DNA from: Lutjanus erythropterus | Lineage: Eukaryota; Chordata; Actinopteri; Lutjaniformes; Lutjanidae | Length of the DNA stretch: 64,000 nucleotides | Direction of reading: 5' to 3' | NCBI GenBank assembly: GCA_020091685.1 | Contig: CM034594.1 | Span: forward strand, 40,427,258 to 40,491,257 | The notes under the pieces: model-generated | The model's input: the letters and a program-made list of their open reading frames with translations, nothing else | What the model was told of the DNA's origin: nothing | Database searches by the model: none | Position numbers and translations under genes: made by a program | In this document: piece after piece, positions 1 through 10,900 of the stretch | Layout of the letters: the number at the start of each line of letters is the position of its first letter | Position numbering within the stretch: position 1 is the stretch's first letter

Positions 1-3000
1 AACAACTGCTGGTTCTACAAGAACAACTGCTGGTGCCACAACAACCACTGTTGCTCCGACAACAACTGTGGTTGCCCCAACAACAACTGCCGGTGCCACA
101 ACACCTGCTCGTGACACAACAACTGTGGGTGCTACAACGACGACTGTGGGTGCAACAACAACAACTGCTGGGGCCCCAACAGCAACTGCTGGTGCCACAG
201 CAACTGCCGGTGCTACAAGAACAACTGCTGGTGCCGCAACAACAACTGCTGGTTCTACAAGAACAACTGCTGGTGCCACAACAACCACTGTTGCTCCGAC
301 AACAACTGTGGTTGCCCCAACAACAACTGCCGGTGCCACAACACCTGCTCGTGACACAACAACTGTGGGTGCTACAACGACGACTGTGGGTGCAACAACA
401 ACAACTGCTGGGGCCCCAACAGCAACTGCTGGTGCCACAGCAACTGCCGGTGCTACAAGAACAACTGCTGGTGCCGCAACAACAACTGCTGGTTCTACAA
501 GAACAACTGCTGGTGCCACAACAACCACTGTTGCTCCGACAACAACTGTGGTTGCCCCAACAACAACTGCCGGTGCCACAACACCTGCTCGTGACACAAC
601 AACTGTGGGTGCTACAACGACGACTGTGGGTGCAACAACAACAACTGCTGGGGCCCCAACAGCAACTGCTGGTGCCACAGCAACTGCCGGTGCTACAAGA
701 ACAACTGCTGGTGCCGCAACAACAACTGCTGGTTCTACAAGAACAACTGCTGGTGCCACAACAACCACTGTTGCTCCGACAACAACTGTGGTTGCCCCAA
801 CAACAACTGCCGGTGCCACAACACCTGCTCGTGACACAACAACTGTGGGTGCTACAACGACGACTGTGGGTGCAACAACAACAACTGCTGGGGCCCCAAC
901 AGCAACTGCTGGTGCCACAGCAACTGCCGGTGCTACAAGAACAACTGCTGGTGCCGCAACAACAACTGCTGGTTCTACAAGAACAACTGCTGGTGCCACA
1001 ACAACCACTGTTGCTCCGACAACAACTGTGGTTGCCCCAACAACAACTGCCGGTGCCACAACACCTGCTCGTGACACAACAACTGTGGGTGCTACAACGA
1101 CGACTGTGGGTGCAACAACAACAACTGCTGGGGCCCCAACAGCAACTGCTGGTGCCACAGCAACTGCCGGTGCTACAAGAACAACTGCTGGTGCCGCAAC
1201 AACAACTGCTGGTTCTACAAGAACAACTGCTGGTGCCACAACAACCACTGTTGCTCCGACAACAACTGTGGTTGCCCCAACAACAACTGCCGGTGCCACA
1301 ACACCTGCTCGTGACACAACAACTGTGGGTGCTACAACGACGACTGTGGGTGCAACAACAACAACTGCTGGGGCCCCAACAGCAACTGCTGGTGCCACAG
1401 CAACTGCCGGTGCTACAAGAACAACTGCTGGTGCCGCAACAACAACTGCTGGTTCTACAAGAACAACTGCTGGTGCCACAACAACCACTGTTGCTCCGAC
1501 AACAACTGTGGTTGCCCCAACAACAACTGCCGGTGCCACAACACCTGCTCGTGACACAACAACTGTGGGTGCTACAACGACGACTGTGGGTGCAACAACA
1601 ACAACTGCTGGGGCCCCAACAGCAACTGCTGGTGCCACAGCAACTGCCGGTGCTACAAGAACAACTGCTGGTGCCGCAACAACAACTGCTGGTTCTACAA
1701 GAACAACTGCTGGTGCCACAACAACCACTGTTGCTCCGACAACAACTGTGGTTGCCCCAACAACAACTGCCGGTGCCACAACACCTGCTCGTGACACAAC
1801 AACTGTGGGTGCTACAACGACGACTGTGGGTGCAACAACAACAACTGCTGGGGCCCCAACAGCAACTGCTGGTGCCACAGCAACTGCCGGTGCTACAAGA
1901 ACAACTGCTGGTGCCGCAACAACAACTGCTGGTTCTACAAGAACAACTGCTGGTGCCACAACAACCACTGTTGCTCCGACAACAACTGTGGTTGCCCCAA
2001 CAACAACTGCCGGTGCCACAACACCTGCTCGTGACACAACAACTGTGGGTGCTACAACGACGACTGTGGGTGCAACAACAACAACTGCTGGGGCCCCAAC
2101 AGCAACTGCTGGTGCCACAGCAACTGCCGGTGCTACAAGAACAACTGCTGGTGCCGCAACAACAACTGCTGGTTCTACAAGAACAACTGCTGGTGCCACA
2201 ACAACCACTGTTGCTCCGACAACAACTGTGGTTGCCCCAACAACAACTGCCGGTGCCACAACACCTGCTCGTGACACAACAACTGTGGGTGCTACAACGA
2301 CGACTGTGGGTGCAACAACAACAACTGCTGGGGCCCCAACAGCAACTGCTGGTGCCACAGCAACTGCCGGTGCTACAAGAACAACTGCTGGTGCCGCAAC
2401 AACAACTGCTGGTTCTACAAGAACAACTGCTGGTGCCACAACAACCACTGTTGCTCCGACAACAACTGTGGTTGCCCCAACAACAACTGCCGGTGCCACA
2501 ACACCTGCTCGTGACACAACAACTGTGGGTGCTACAACGACGACTGTGGGTGCAACAACAACAACTGCTGGGGCCCCAACAGCAACTGCTGGTGCCACAG
2601 CAACTGCCGGTGCTACAAGAACAACTGCTGGTGCCGCAACAACAACTGCTGGTTCTACAAGAACAACTGCTGGTGCCACAACAACCACTGTTGCTCCGAC
2701 AACAACTGTGGTTGCCCCAACAACAACTGCCGGTGCCACAACACCTGCTCGTGACACAACAACTGTGGGTGCTACAACGACGACTGTGGGTGCAACAACA
2801 ACAACTGCTGGGGCCCCAACAGCAACTGCTGGTGCCACAGCAACTGCCGGTGCTACAAGAACAACTGCTGGTGCCGCAACAACAACTGCTGGTTCTACAA
2901 GAACAACTGCTGGTGCCACAACAACCACTGTTGCTCCGACAACAACTGTGGTTGCCCCAACAACAACTGCCGGTGCCACAACACCTGCTCGTGACACAAC

Positions 3001-4711
3001 AACTGTGGGTGCTACAACGACGACTGTGGGTGCAACAACAACAACTGCTGGGGCCCCAACAGCAACTGCTGGTGCCACAGCAACTGCCGGTGCTACAAGA
3101 ACAACTGCTGGTGCCGCAACAACAACTGCTGGTTCTACAAGAACAACTGCTGGTGCCACAACAACCACTGTTGCTCCGACAACAACTGTGGTTGCCCCAA
3201 CAACAACTGCCGGTGCCACAACACCTGCTCGTGACACAACAACTGTGGGTGCTACAACGACGACTGTGGGTGCAACAACAACAACTGCTGGGGCCCCAAC
3301 AGCAACTGCTGGTGCCACAGCAACTGCCGGTGCTACAAGAACAACTGCTGGTGCCGCAACAACAACTGCTGGTTCTACAAGAACAACTGCTGGTGCCACA
3401 ACAACCACTGTTGCTCCGACAACAACTGTGGTTGCCCCAACAACAACTGCCGGTGCCACAACACCTGCTCGTGACACAACAACTGTGGGTGCTACAACGA
3501 CGACTGTGGGTGCAACAACAACAACTGCTGGGGCCCCAACAGCAACTGCTGGTGCCACAGCAACTGCCGGTGCTACAAGAACAACTGCTGGTGCCGCAAC
3601 AACAACTGCTGGTTCTACAAGAACAACTGCTGGTGCCACAACAACCACTGTTGCTCCGACAACAACTGTGGTTGCCCCAACAACAACTGCCGGTGCCACA
3701 ACACCTGCTCGTGACACAACAACTGTGGGTGCTACAACGACGACTGTGGGTGCAACAACAACAACTGCTGGGGCCCCAACAGCAACTGCTGGTGCCACAG
3801 CAACTGCCGGTGCTACAAGAACAACTGCTGGTGCCGCAACAACAACTGCTGGTTCTACAAGAACAACTGCTGGTGCCACAACAACCACTGTTGCTCCGAC
3901 AACAACTGTGGTTGCCCCAACAACAACTGCCGGTGCCACAACACCTGCTCGTGACACAACAACTGTGGGTGCTACAACGACGACTGTGGGTGCAACAACA
4001 ACAACTGCTGGGGCCCCAACAGCAACTGCTGGTGCCACAGCAACTGCCGGTGCTACAAGAACAACTGCTGGTGCCGCAACAACAACTGCTGGTTCTACAA
4101 GAACAACTGCTGGTGCCACAACAACCACTGTTGCTCCGACAACAACTGTGGTTGCCCCAACAACAACTGCCGGTGCCACAACACCTGCTCGTGACACAAC
4201 AACTGTGGGTGCTACAACGACGACTGTGGGTGCAACAACAACAACTGCTGGGGCCCCAACAGCAACTGCTGGTGCCACAGCAACTGCCGGTGCTACAAGA
4301 ACAACTGCTGGTGCCGCAACAACAACTGCTGGTTCTACAAGAACAACTGCTGGTGCCACAACAACCACTGTTGCTCCGACAACAACTGTGGTTGCCCCAA
4401 CAACAACTGCCGGTGCCACAACACCTGCTCGTGACACAACAACTGTGGGTGCTACAACGACGACTGTGGGTGCAACAACAACAACTGCTGGGGCCCCAAC
4501 AGCAACTGCTGGTGCCACAGCAACTGCCGGTGCTACAAGAACAACTGCTGGTGCCGCAACAACAACTGCTGGTTCTACAAGAACAACTGCTGGTGCCACA
4601 ACAACCACTGTTGCTCCGACAACAACTGTGGTTGCCCCAACAATAACTGCCGGTGCCACAACACCTGCTCGTGACACAACAACTGTTGGTGCTACAACGA
4701 CGACTGTGGGT
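1..4711 (+). repeat. 240-bp coding minisatellite, about 19.6 copies
   Basis: The sequence repeats every 240 bp (four 60-base lines) from the window edge to about 4711. I see no difference between copies until a C-to-T change at about 4643 and further changes from 4686. Each unit encodes 80 residues of the mucin-like protein. The near-perfect identity points to recent homogenisation by unequal exchange or gene conversion, or to repeat collapse or expansion during assembly. Confidence 0.95.
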
Positions 4712-7201
4712 GTGGGTGCTCCAACAACAACTGTGGGCGCAATAACAACGACTGCCGGTGCCATAACAACAACTGCAGGTGCCACAACACCTGCTCATGA
4801 TACAACAAGTGTTGGTGCTACAACTACGACTGTGGGTGCAACAACAACTGCAGGTGTCACAACAACGACCATTGCTCCAACAAGTGTCGGGGCTCCAACA
4901 ACAACTGTGGGTGCAACAACAACTACTGTGGGTGCCACAACAACTAATGTTCCGACAACAATCGCTGGTGCCACAAAAACAAGCAGTGCTTTGACAACAA
5001 CTGTCGGTGCCCCAAGAACTCTTGGTGCTACAACAATGGTGGCTCCTATATTAGCTGCTACTTGTGCTCCAACTAACATGGCTGCTCTGGAAACAACTGT
5101 AGGTGCCATAACAAAATCCACTGTTGGTCCGACAACAACTGTGTTTGCCCCAACAGCAACTGTGGTTGCTACAACAATATCTGCTGGTGCCACAACAACA
5201 ACCACTGTCCGTCCAACAACAACTGTGTTTGCCCCAACAACAAGTGTTGGTGCCACAACAACAACTGCTGGTCGTCCAAGAACAACTGCTGGGGCCACAA
5301 CAACAGCTATGGGTGCAACAACAACTGTAGGTGCCACAACAACTACTGTCTCGACAACAATCGCTGGTGCCACAAAAACAAGCAGTGCTTTGACAACAGC
5401 TGTCGGTGCTTCAAGAACTCCTGGTGCTACAACAACAACGGTGGCTCCTATATTAGTTGCTACTGGTTCCCCAACAAACATGGCTGCTCCAGAAACAACT
5501 GTAGGTGCCACTACAACAGCCACTGTTGGTCTGACAACATCTGTGTTTGCCCCAACAACAATTGCAGGTGCTACAACAACAACCACTGTTGGTCCGACAA
5601 CAATCATTAGTGCCCCAACAACCACTACTACTCCTACAACAACAACTGGAGGTTCCACAACAACTGCGCGTGACACAACAACCGTTGGTTCCACAACAAC
5701 GACTGTGGGTGCAACAAGAACAACTGCAGGTGCCACAACAACTACTGTCCTGACAACAATCGCTGGTGCCACAAAAACAAGCAGTGCTTTGACAACAGCT
5801 GTCGATGCCCCAAGAACTCCTGGTGCTACAACAATGGTGGCTCCTATATTAGCTGCTACTGGTGCCCCAACTAACATGGCTACTCCGGAAACAACTGTAG
5901 GTGCCACAACAACAGCCACTGTTGGTCCGACAACACCTGTGTTTTCCCCAACAGCAACTGCGGTCGGTACAACAATATCTGCTGGTGCCACAACAACAAC
6001 TACTGTCCGTCCGACAACAACTGTGTTTGCCTCAACAACAACTGTTGGTGCCACAACAACTATGGATGCCCCAACAACAACTGCTAGTACTACAAGAACA
6101 ACTGCAGGTGCCACAACAACTGCTCATGACAAAACAACTGCGGGTGCCACAACAAGTGCGCGTGACACAACAACTGTTGGTTCCACAACAACGACTGTGG
6201 GTGCAACAAGAACAACTGCAGGTGCCACAAGAACTACTGTCCCGACAACAATCGCTGGTGCCACAAAAACAAGCAGTGCTTTGACAACAGCTGTCGGTGC
6301 CCCAAGAACTCCCGGTGCTACAACAACAACAACTGTGGCTCCTATATTAGCTGTTACTGGTGCCCCAACAAACATGGCTGCTCTGGAAACAACTGTAGGT
6401 GCCATAACAAAATCCACTGTTGGTCCGACAACAACTGTGTTTGTACCAACAACAATTCCGGGTGCTACAACAACATCTGCAGGTGCCACAACAACTGCAA
6501 GTACTCCAGCAACATCTGTGAGTGCTGCAACAACAACGACGGGTGCAACAACAACAACTGCTGCCCAAATAAGAACTGCTGGAGTCACAACAACTGCAGG
6601 TGGTACAACAACATCTGGTGGTGCCACAACAACAACTGCTGTTTCGACAAAACCTGTGGGTGTTGCAACAACAGCTGGAAGTGCCTCAATAACAACTACT
6701 TCCTCGCCAACAACTTTGGGTGCCAGTAAGGCAACTGTTGGTTCCACAACAACAACTAAGGGAGATGGAATGATAATGGACGGTGTCACAGCAATGATTA
6801 CTGCCCCGAAAACAACAGCTGGTGCTTCAACAAGATCTACTGTACCAGCGACATCTGTGCATGCCACAACAACAACCGTGGGTGCAACAACAGCTGCAGG
6901 TGCCACAACAACTACAGTCCCGAAAACAGCCGCTGGTGCCAAAACAACAACTGCTGCTCTAACAACTTTAGGTGCCACCACAACAACTGTGGGTACCGTA
7001 ACAATAACTGCCGGTGCCAGAACAACAACTGCTACCACAGCAACAATTTCCGCTCCAACTATAGTCAAGTCTACCCCAACAACAGCTACTACTCCGACTG
7101 CCCCAACTACAACAACAAGTGCCCCAGCCAATGATGCCTGCTGTATCAGACTTGGTATGATCCATCTGCTGCTAGGACTCCTTATGTTTACCCTAATTTA
7201 G
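2..7201 (+). CDS. Mucin-like, Thr-rich surface protein (3' part; 5' end outside window)
   Basis: The frame is open from the window edge to a TAA at 7199-7201, so at least 2,399 residues are encoded and the start lies upstream. The protein is built from Thr runs separated by Gly-Ala, Val-Gly-Ala and Ala-Pro, which is the composition of a heavily O-glycosylated mucin domain. Residues from 1 to about 1570 are an 80-residue repeat. The next 800 residues are diverged variants with more Val, Ser and Pro. The last residues are SAPANDACC, a short spacer, then the hydrophobic IHLLLGLLMFTLI, with no cytoplasmic tail. That resembles a GPI-attachment signal; a tail-anchored membrane segment is the alternative. 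I chose this frame over another open frame in the array because it alone continues with the same composition for 2.5 kb beyond the array and ends in the hydrophobic tail. There are no EGF, SEA or VWD domains in view. It resembles no specific named mucin. Confidence 0.75.
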   Translation, partial: TTAGSTRTTAGATTTTVAPTTTVVAPTTTAGATTPARDTTTVGATTTTVGATTTTAGAPTATAGATATAGATRTTAGAATTTAGSTRTTAGATTTTVAPTTTVVAPTTTAGATTPARDTTTVGATTTTVGATTTTAGAPTATAGATATAGATRTTAGAATTTAGSTRTTAGATTTTVAPTTTVVAPTTTAGATTPARDTTTVGATTTTVGATTTTAGAPTATAGATATAGATRTTAGAATTTAGSTRTTAGATTTTVAPTTTVVAPTTTAGATTPARDTTTVGATTTTVGATTTTAGAPTATAGATATAGATRTTAGAATTTAGSTRTTAGATTTTVAPTTTVVAPTTTAGATTPARDTTTVGATTTTVGATTTTAGAPTATAGATATAGATRTTAGAATTTAGSTRTTAGATTTTVAPTTTVVAPTTTAGATTPARDTTTVGATTTTVGATTTTAGAPTATAGATATAGATRTTAGAATTTAGSTRTTAGATTTTVAPTTTVVAPTTTAGATTPARDTTTVGATTTTVGATTTTAGAPTATAGATATAGATRTTAGAATTTAGSTRTTAGATTTTVAPTTTVVAPTTTAGATTPARDTTTVGATTTTVGATTTTAGAPTATAGATATAGATRTTAGAATTTAGSTRTTAGATTTTVAPTTTVVAPTTTAGATTPARDTTTVGATTTTVGATTTTAGAPTATAGATATAGATRTTAGAATTTAGSTRTTAGATTTTVAPTTTVVAPTTTAGATTPARDTTTVGATTTTVGATTTTAGAPTATAGATATAGATRTTAGAATTTAGSTRTTAGATTTTVAPTTTVVAPTTTAGATTPARDTTTVGATTTTVGATTTTAGAPTATAGATATAGATRTTAGAATTTAGSTRTTAGATTTTVAPTTTVVAPTTTAGATTPARDTTTVGATTTTVGATTTTAGAPTATAGATATAGATRTTAGAATTTAGSTRTTAGATTTTVAPTTTVVAPTTTAGATTPARDTTTVGATTTTVGATTTTAGAPTATAGATATAGATRTTAGAATTTAGSTRTTAGATTTTVAPTTTVVAPTTTAGATTPARDTTTVGATTTTVGATTTTAGAPTATAGATATAGATRTTAGAATTTAGSTRTTAGATTTTVAPTTTVVAPTTTAGATTPARDTTTVGATTTTVGATTTTAGAPTATAGATATAGATRTTAGAATTTAGSTRTTAGATTTTVAPTTTVVAPTTTAGATTPARDTTTVGATTTTVGATTTTAGAPTATAGATATAGATRTTAGAATTTAGSTRTTAGATTTTVAPTTTVVAPTTTAGATTPARDTTTVGATTTTVGATTTTAGAPTATAGATATAGATRTTAGAATTTAGSTRTTAGATTTTVAPTTTVVAPTTTAGATTPARDTTTVGATTTTVGATTTTAGAPTATAGATATAGATRTTAGAATTTAGSTRTTAGATTTTVAPTTTVVAPTTTAGATTPARDTTTVGATTTTVGATTTTAGAPTATAGATATAGATRTTAGAATTTAGSTRTTAGATTTTVAPTTTVVAPTITAGATTPARDTTTVGATTTTVGVGAPTTTVGAITTTAGAITTTAGATTPAHDTTSVGATTTTVGATTTAGVTTTTIAPTSVGAPTTTVGATTTTVGATTTNVPTTIAGATKTSSALTTTVGAPRTLGATTMVAPILAATCAPTNMAALETTVGAITKSTVGPTTTVFAPTATVVATTISAGATTTTTVRPTTTVFAPTTSVGATTTTAGRPRTTAGATTTAMGATTTVGATTTTVSTTIAGATKTSSALTTAVGASRTPGATTTTVAPILVATGSPTNMAAPETTVGATTTATVGLTTSVFAPTTIAGATTTTTVGPTTIISAPTTTTTPTTTTGGSTTTARDTTTVGSTTTTVGATRTTAGATTTTVLTTIAGATKTSSALTTAVDAPRTPGATTMVAPILAATGAPTNMATPETTVGATTTATVGPTTPVFSPTATAVGTTISAGATTTTTVRPTTTVFASTTTVGATTTMDAPTTTASTTRTTAGATTTAHDKTTAGATTSARDTTTVGSTTTTVGATRTTAGATRTTVPTTIAGATKTSSALTTAVGAPRTPGATTTTTVAPILAVTGAPTNMAALETTVGAITKSTVGPTTTVFVPTTIPGATTTSAGATTTASTPATSVSAATTTTGATTTTAAQIRTAGVTTTAGGTTTSGGATTTTAVSTKPVGVATTAGSASITTTSSPTTLGASKATVGSTTTTKGDGMIMDGVTAMITAPKTTAGASTRSTVPATSVHATTTTVGATTAAGATTTTVPKTAAGAKTTTAALTTLGATTTTVGTVTITAGARTTTATTATISAPTIVKSTPTTATTPTAPTTTTSAPANDACCIRLGMIHLLLGLLMFTLI
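4950..6420 (+). repeat. Diverged higher-order repeats in the mucin tail
   Basis: A block encoding IAGATKTSSALTT followed by a VAPILAATGAPTNMA-like segment occurs four times. Its anchor, ATCGCTGGTGCC, starts at about 4961, 5360, 5759 and 6251, so the spacings are about 399, 399 and 492 bp. Copies differ by scattered substitutions. This is an older array layer than the perfect 240-bp array just upstream and stays in the same reading frame. Confidence 0.8.
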
Positions 7202-7560
7202 AAAAAATTGACGAAGCAACTATGAATCCACCTATGAAGGACCTTGAGAAGCCTGGACTTGTTTACTGATCAATATCCCTTTTAGTTGGCAGTTACAGGG
7301 GATAGAAAATAAAAATATAGGAAAAAAATGGAAGATGGATGGAGCTAAATTGGGATAATTTTGTGGAAATGTAATGGACAAACATCTACATACCAGAACA
7401 GTTTTTAGTCCACTATCATCTGGAAAACAATATGATGTCACAAAATCAGCTGTGTGGTAAATTAGGATGTTTTGTCAGAGCTGTGCAGTTACCTGAAAAT
7501 AAATCACACCTCTATAGCCAATCAGGATTGAGTATTGCCATGGTGCAATAAATAAGTATA
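7202..7560 (+). other. Presumed 3' UTR of the mucin-like gene
   Basis: AT-rich sequence follows the stop codon and contains AATAAA hexamers near 7306, 7498 and 7547, any of which could direct polyadenylation. No other coding signal is seen on either strand. Confidence 0.5.
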
Positions 7561-9895
7561 AATAGTAATCTATAATTTAAGTATTTATTTCATTGCAGTG
7601 TTTTCATTTGTTGCTCTTTCACATTATTCTATCTCTAATCATATTTCATATAAACATGATTTGGTGAAATTATTGTAAAAGTATAGAGATCTACTGTATC
7701 ATATATAGTATAACCTGTTTGATAAAGCTTTTCTGATGTATGAGACAACAGTTTGTGGCCTATCTCTGATATTATCCAACGGACCAAAACAGACTACTTG
7801 ATGTGAATGTTGTAGATCTCATTTCTCACTTTATGAGCTAATGATGGACTGATGGACTAACCATGAAGACCAGAGAAGGAACTGAGGGCCTCTAATGTTG
7901 TTTCAAATAGACAAAACAGCCTGTTGAACTATTTATTCAGCCAGAGGTATTAGTTTACCTACAGTGCTAAAAACATCTAATTTTTATCTGCAAGTTTTTT
8001 AAGGGCTGTCTCCAGGCTTAGCCAGAAGGGATATATTTATGCTATTCTCCTAACTAGTATGTCTGTAGTGACATGCATTTCTCCGCACTTTTTCAAAATT
8101 CTTCAGAATTCCTTACCAACATGCAGCTTTAATTTCACATCCAAAATCTTCCAGTGCAACCAAACAATGCACAATTTTTGTATTTATACCAACATTTTTC
8201 ATTAGAGTAAAATTAATGGCACATCTTTACTGCCTAGATTCTGATACTCATAGTTTGCTTTTGCATTCACATCTAATATGATTCATTGTGCTTCAGAAGT
8301 CTTTCCTTTTCTAAAGTAATGCTAATAATGCAATACAGCCTCTGCAGGGGTTTTGATTAGGACACTTATACTGAATGATTTATTTACACTTTAGAGCTCC
8401 AAAAATCCAGTCATTTATAATGGTTTATTATTAATACCTTACTGTGTCATCATAAGAGTGAAAATAATACATTTGATATATTCCCTTTTTTACATTTGAC
8501 AAAAGATTAATACCTCTGGACAGAAAATTTAGATCTTGACCGGTTTACCAGAAGTATACAGAAGAACAGGAAACCTTAAAGGTAGAATCAGTAGGATTTG
8601 TCTGAGCTGTTCATTCACATACCAGAAAGTCAGTTGATTGTTGAGTCCCATTCCTGGGACGTCAAATCTCGAAATTTTCTTCATTGCTCAATAATGACAA
8701 ATGAAGAAAATACAGGTAAAGGGCAGGGTCTAGTAGGTCATGAGTCATGATTGAGAAGGTATATGAGTCTATACATGCTTTCTCTTTTAGGAAAATGTTG
8801 CACATAAGGCCTTTAAGCAAACCAACAGTGTGATATACCACATCCTCAGAAAAGACCAAAGACCGTCAGTTTAATCAACAAACTAGTGTTACAAGTTACA
8901 CTTTTTATATTTGACTGAACTATATTATCACTCCAAAATGACCCGAATGAGATCTTATTAAGCCAAGTAATATTCAGCACAATGCATGTATGTATGTATG
9001 TATGTATGTGATCTGTTAAAAATATCAAAATCCAGTGTACTATACAATATTAATACCAAGCAACAGATAAGGGTGTCTGATTTGCTGTCAAACAGGATCA
9101 TTTAGGTAGCTTTTTGCTATTATGATGAATTTAATCAACTAGCTTTACTGTGAAGGGATGTCACAGTTTTTGTGGTTTGACAGCAGATGGTCGATGATGC
9201 ATGACTGGTGATCTGTGGTCCAGATTTAGCAACACAAATATTAGAGTGGCAGTATTTTGACACCAGTTTCATGTGAGGTCTGGCAGGTTTCACGCACTGT
9301 GACCCACTATTTAGGTTAGTGGGTTGTTTACAGTTACAGAAGGGTGGAGGCTTTCTCTGTAAAGCCAAATGTATCTGTCAAATATCAAATACCAAAAACT
9401 GGCTCAGCTTAGTCAAGTTTATCGAGTCTTTTTTCTGACTGAAATTTTGTTAAGTTTATACATCTTTGGCTTGCTTTGTGACATGAAGAAATTGTCTTTT
9501 GTGATATTGATACTGAGCATAATTTGGACGCTGTAAAAGAATAAAAAACACTTTGGGTGTCAAGGTAGCACCAACATCAATAAATTTGGTGAATTGAGAT
9601 TACCAAACCAATGTTGTCATACCTCAGTACTACTGGGCAGCGACTGAAATGTATGTGCAGCATTGAGTCTCAAAAAGTGTCCAGAATCACATTCTTACAC
9701 TAGACTACATACTCTTTGATCTGGCTTTTCCTAATCCAAGCCAAGACACTAAAGACGACTGGACCTATGTTATGTATTTTGTTTTCAACCATGTTCAAAC
9801 CCAAACAAAACCATAATTTAAAGGCACGTTTCAATGGTCATCTGTCGCAACAACTTCCAGCAAAACATGGGATATATATTTATATATATGCTAAC
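7561..9895. other. Gene-free AT-rich intergenic sequence
   Basis: Only short open frames without recognisable domains occur here. The one distinct feature is a short (ATGT)n microsatellite at about 8984-9010. I see no transposon termini or RNA genes. Confidence 0.5.
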
Positions 9896-10300
9896 ACAGG
9901 TTAGCCCTGCCTGCAAGTCACCAGCTCTAGCAGAAAAGCTAGCGAGTTTCTGATCCACCGCTATCAACACCGGCTAAACTACAGCTAGCTAAAACTAGCT
10001 GGTACCTGCTGTTGAAGAGCCGTAAGCAACTTGCTCTCTCCAGCATGCCACCACTTACCTACTTCCAGAGTCCAGAGGAAAAAAAGGGGCAGAAAGTCGC
10101 CATCTAAACGGTCACCTCCCTGCACTTGAACTGAGCAACAGGTTTGACATTCTGGACGAGCTGGAATTCCCACCACTACCAAAGGGCTCCAACACAAACC
10201 CCCTGCAGTCATCACCCAAGTATGCACCTGAATCAGCTGACATCACTGTTCCGTGGGTCCGCTCGGCACCACTTCATAAGAACCGGCATAAGAGTCTATT

Positions 10301-10900
10301 ATGGTCCGTCACAAAGCGGGACCCTGCCAGGAAGACGACCACACACACCCTTATTCGCCAGCTGATGGCCGCTCCAACCGCCATCATCATTGGAGATTTC
10401 GTGGTGAGGAACGTGCGGATGAAGGGGGCACTCCCACCGTTAAGGACATAACAGGGAAAATTCCAGACATCAGGAGATCTTATCCGGAGGCCGACAGAAT
10501 CATTATCCATGCAGGTACAAATGACATCTCCAAACAGCAGTCCGAGCTCCTAAAGCGGGACTTCATTCATCTTTTTAACACGGTCAAACAGTTTCAGTCA
10601 GGTGTTTTTATCTCTGGCCTCATCCCCACCTGTGGCCGAGGAATCGTCAGTTTCAGCAGGCTGCTCAGCCTGAACACCTGGCTGTCCACTGCCTGTAGAT
10701 ACCACAATATGGCTTCATAGACAACTTTGATGCATTCTGGGAGAGGAGGCACCTTTTCGGGGCAGACAGACTGCACCTGAACAGATCCGGCAGCTGTCTG
10801 TTGTCCGCTAACCTGGCATACGGTATCCAGCATGCACACACGTCGTCCACCTCTCCCTGCTACAAGCCAACACCTGCTGACCAGCCCATCAGTGATTGAT
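10301..10900 (+). pseudogene. LINE ORF1 remnant with SGNH/GDSL esterase-like domain
   Basis: The translation contains EADRIIIHAGTNDISKQQSE, then VFISGLIPTCGRG, FSRLLSLNTWLS and, in a shifted frame further on, FWERRHLFGADRLHLNRSG. The GTND block and the downstream D-x-x-H-x-N (DRLHLN) match SGNH hydrolase blocks III and V. Esterase domains of this kind are known in ORF1 of CR1/L2-group LINEs. The first open frame ends at 10720 after HNMAS, while homologous sequence continues in another frame to about 10830. Its N-terminal part is not recognised. It precedes the endonuclease module by about 0.8 kb. Confidence 0.7.

Noticed and set aside
1-4711. CRISPR-like or centromeric satellite reading of the 240-bp array
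   Set aside because: There is no repeat/spacer alternation, and the units keep one coding frame that continues into a unique C-terminus, so it is a coding minisatellite.
4795-6114. 439-codon Val/Ala-rich reading frame on the minus strand
   Set aside because: It is the antisense of the Thr-rich mucin tail (ACA/GTT repeats read backwards as Val/Ala). It has no start context or domain, and the sense frame explains the region.
6124-7131. 335-codon Val-rich minus-strand reading frame
   Set aside because: Same antisense effect of the repetitive mucin codons.
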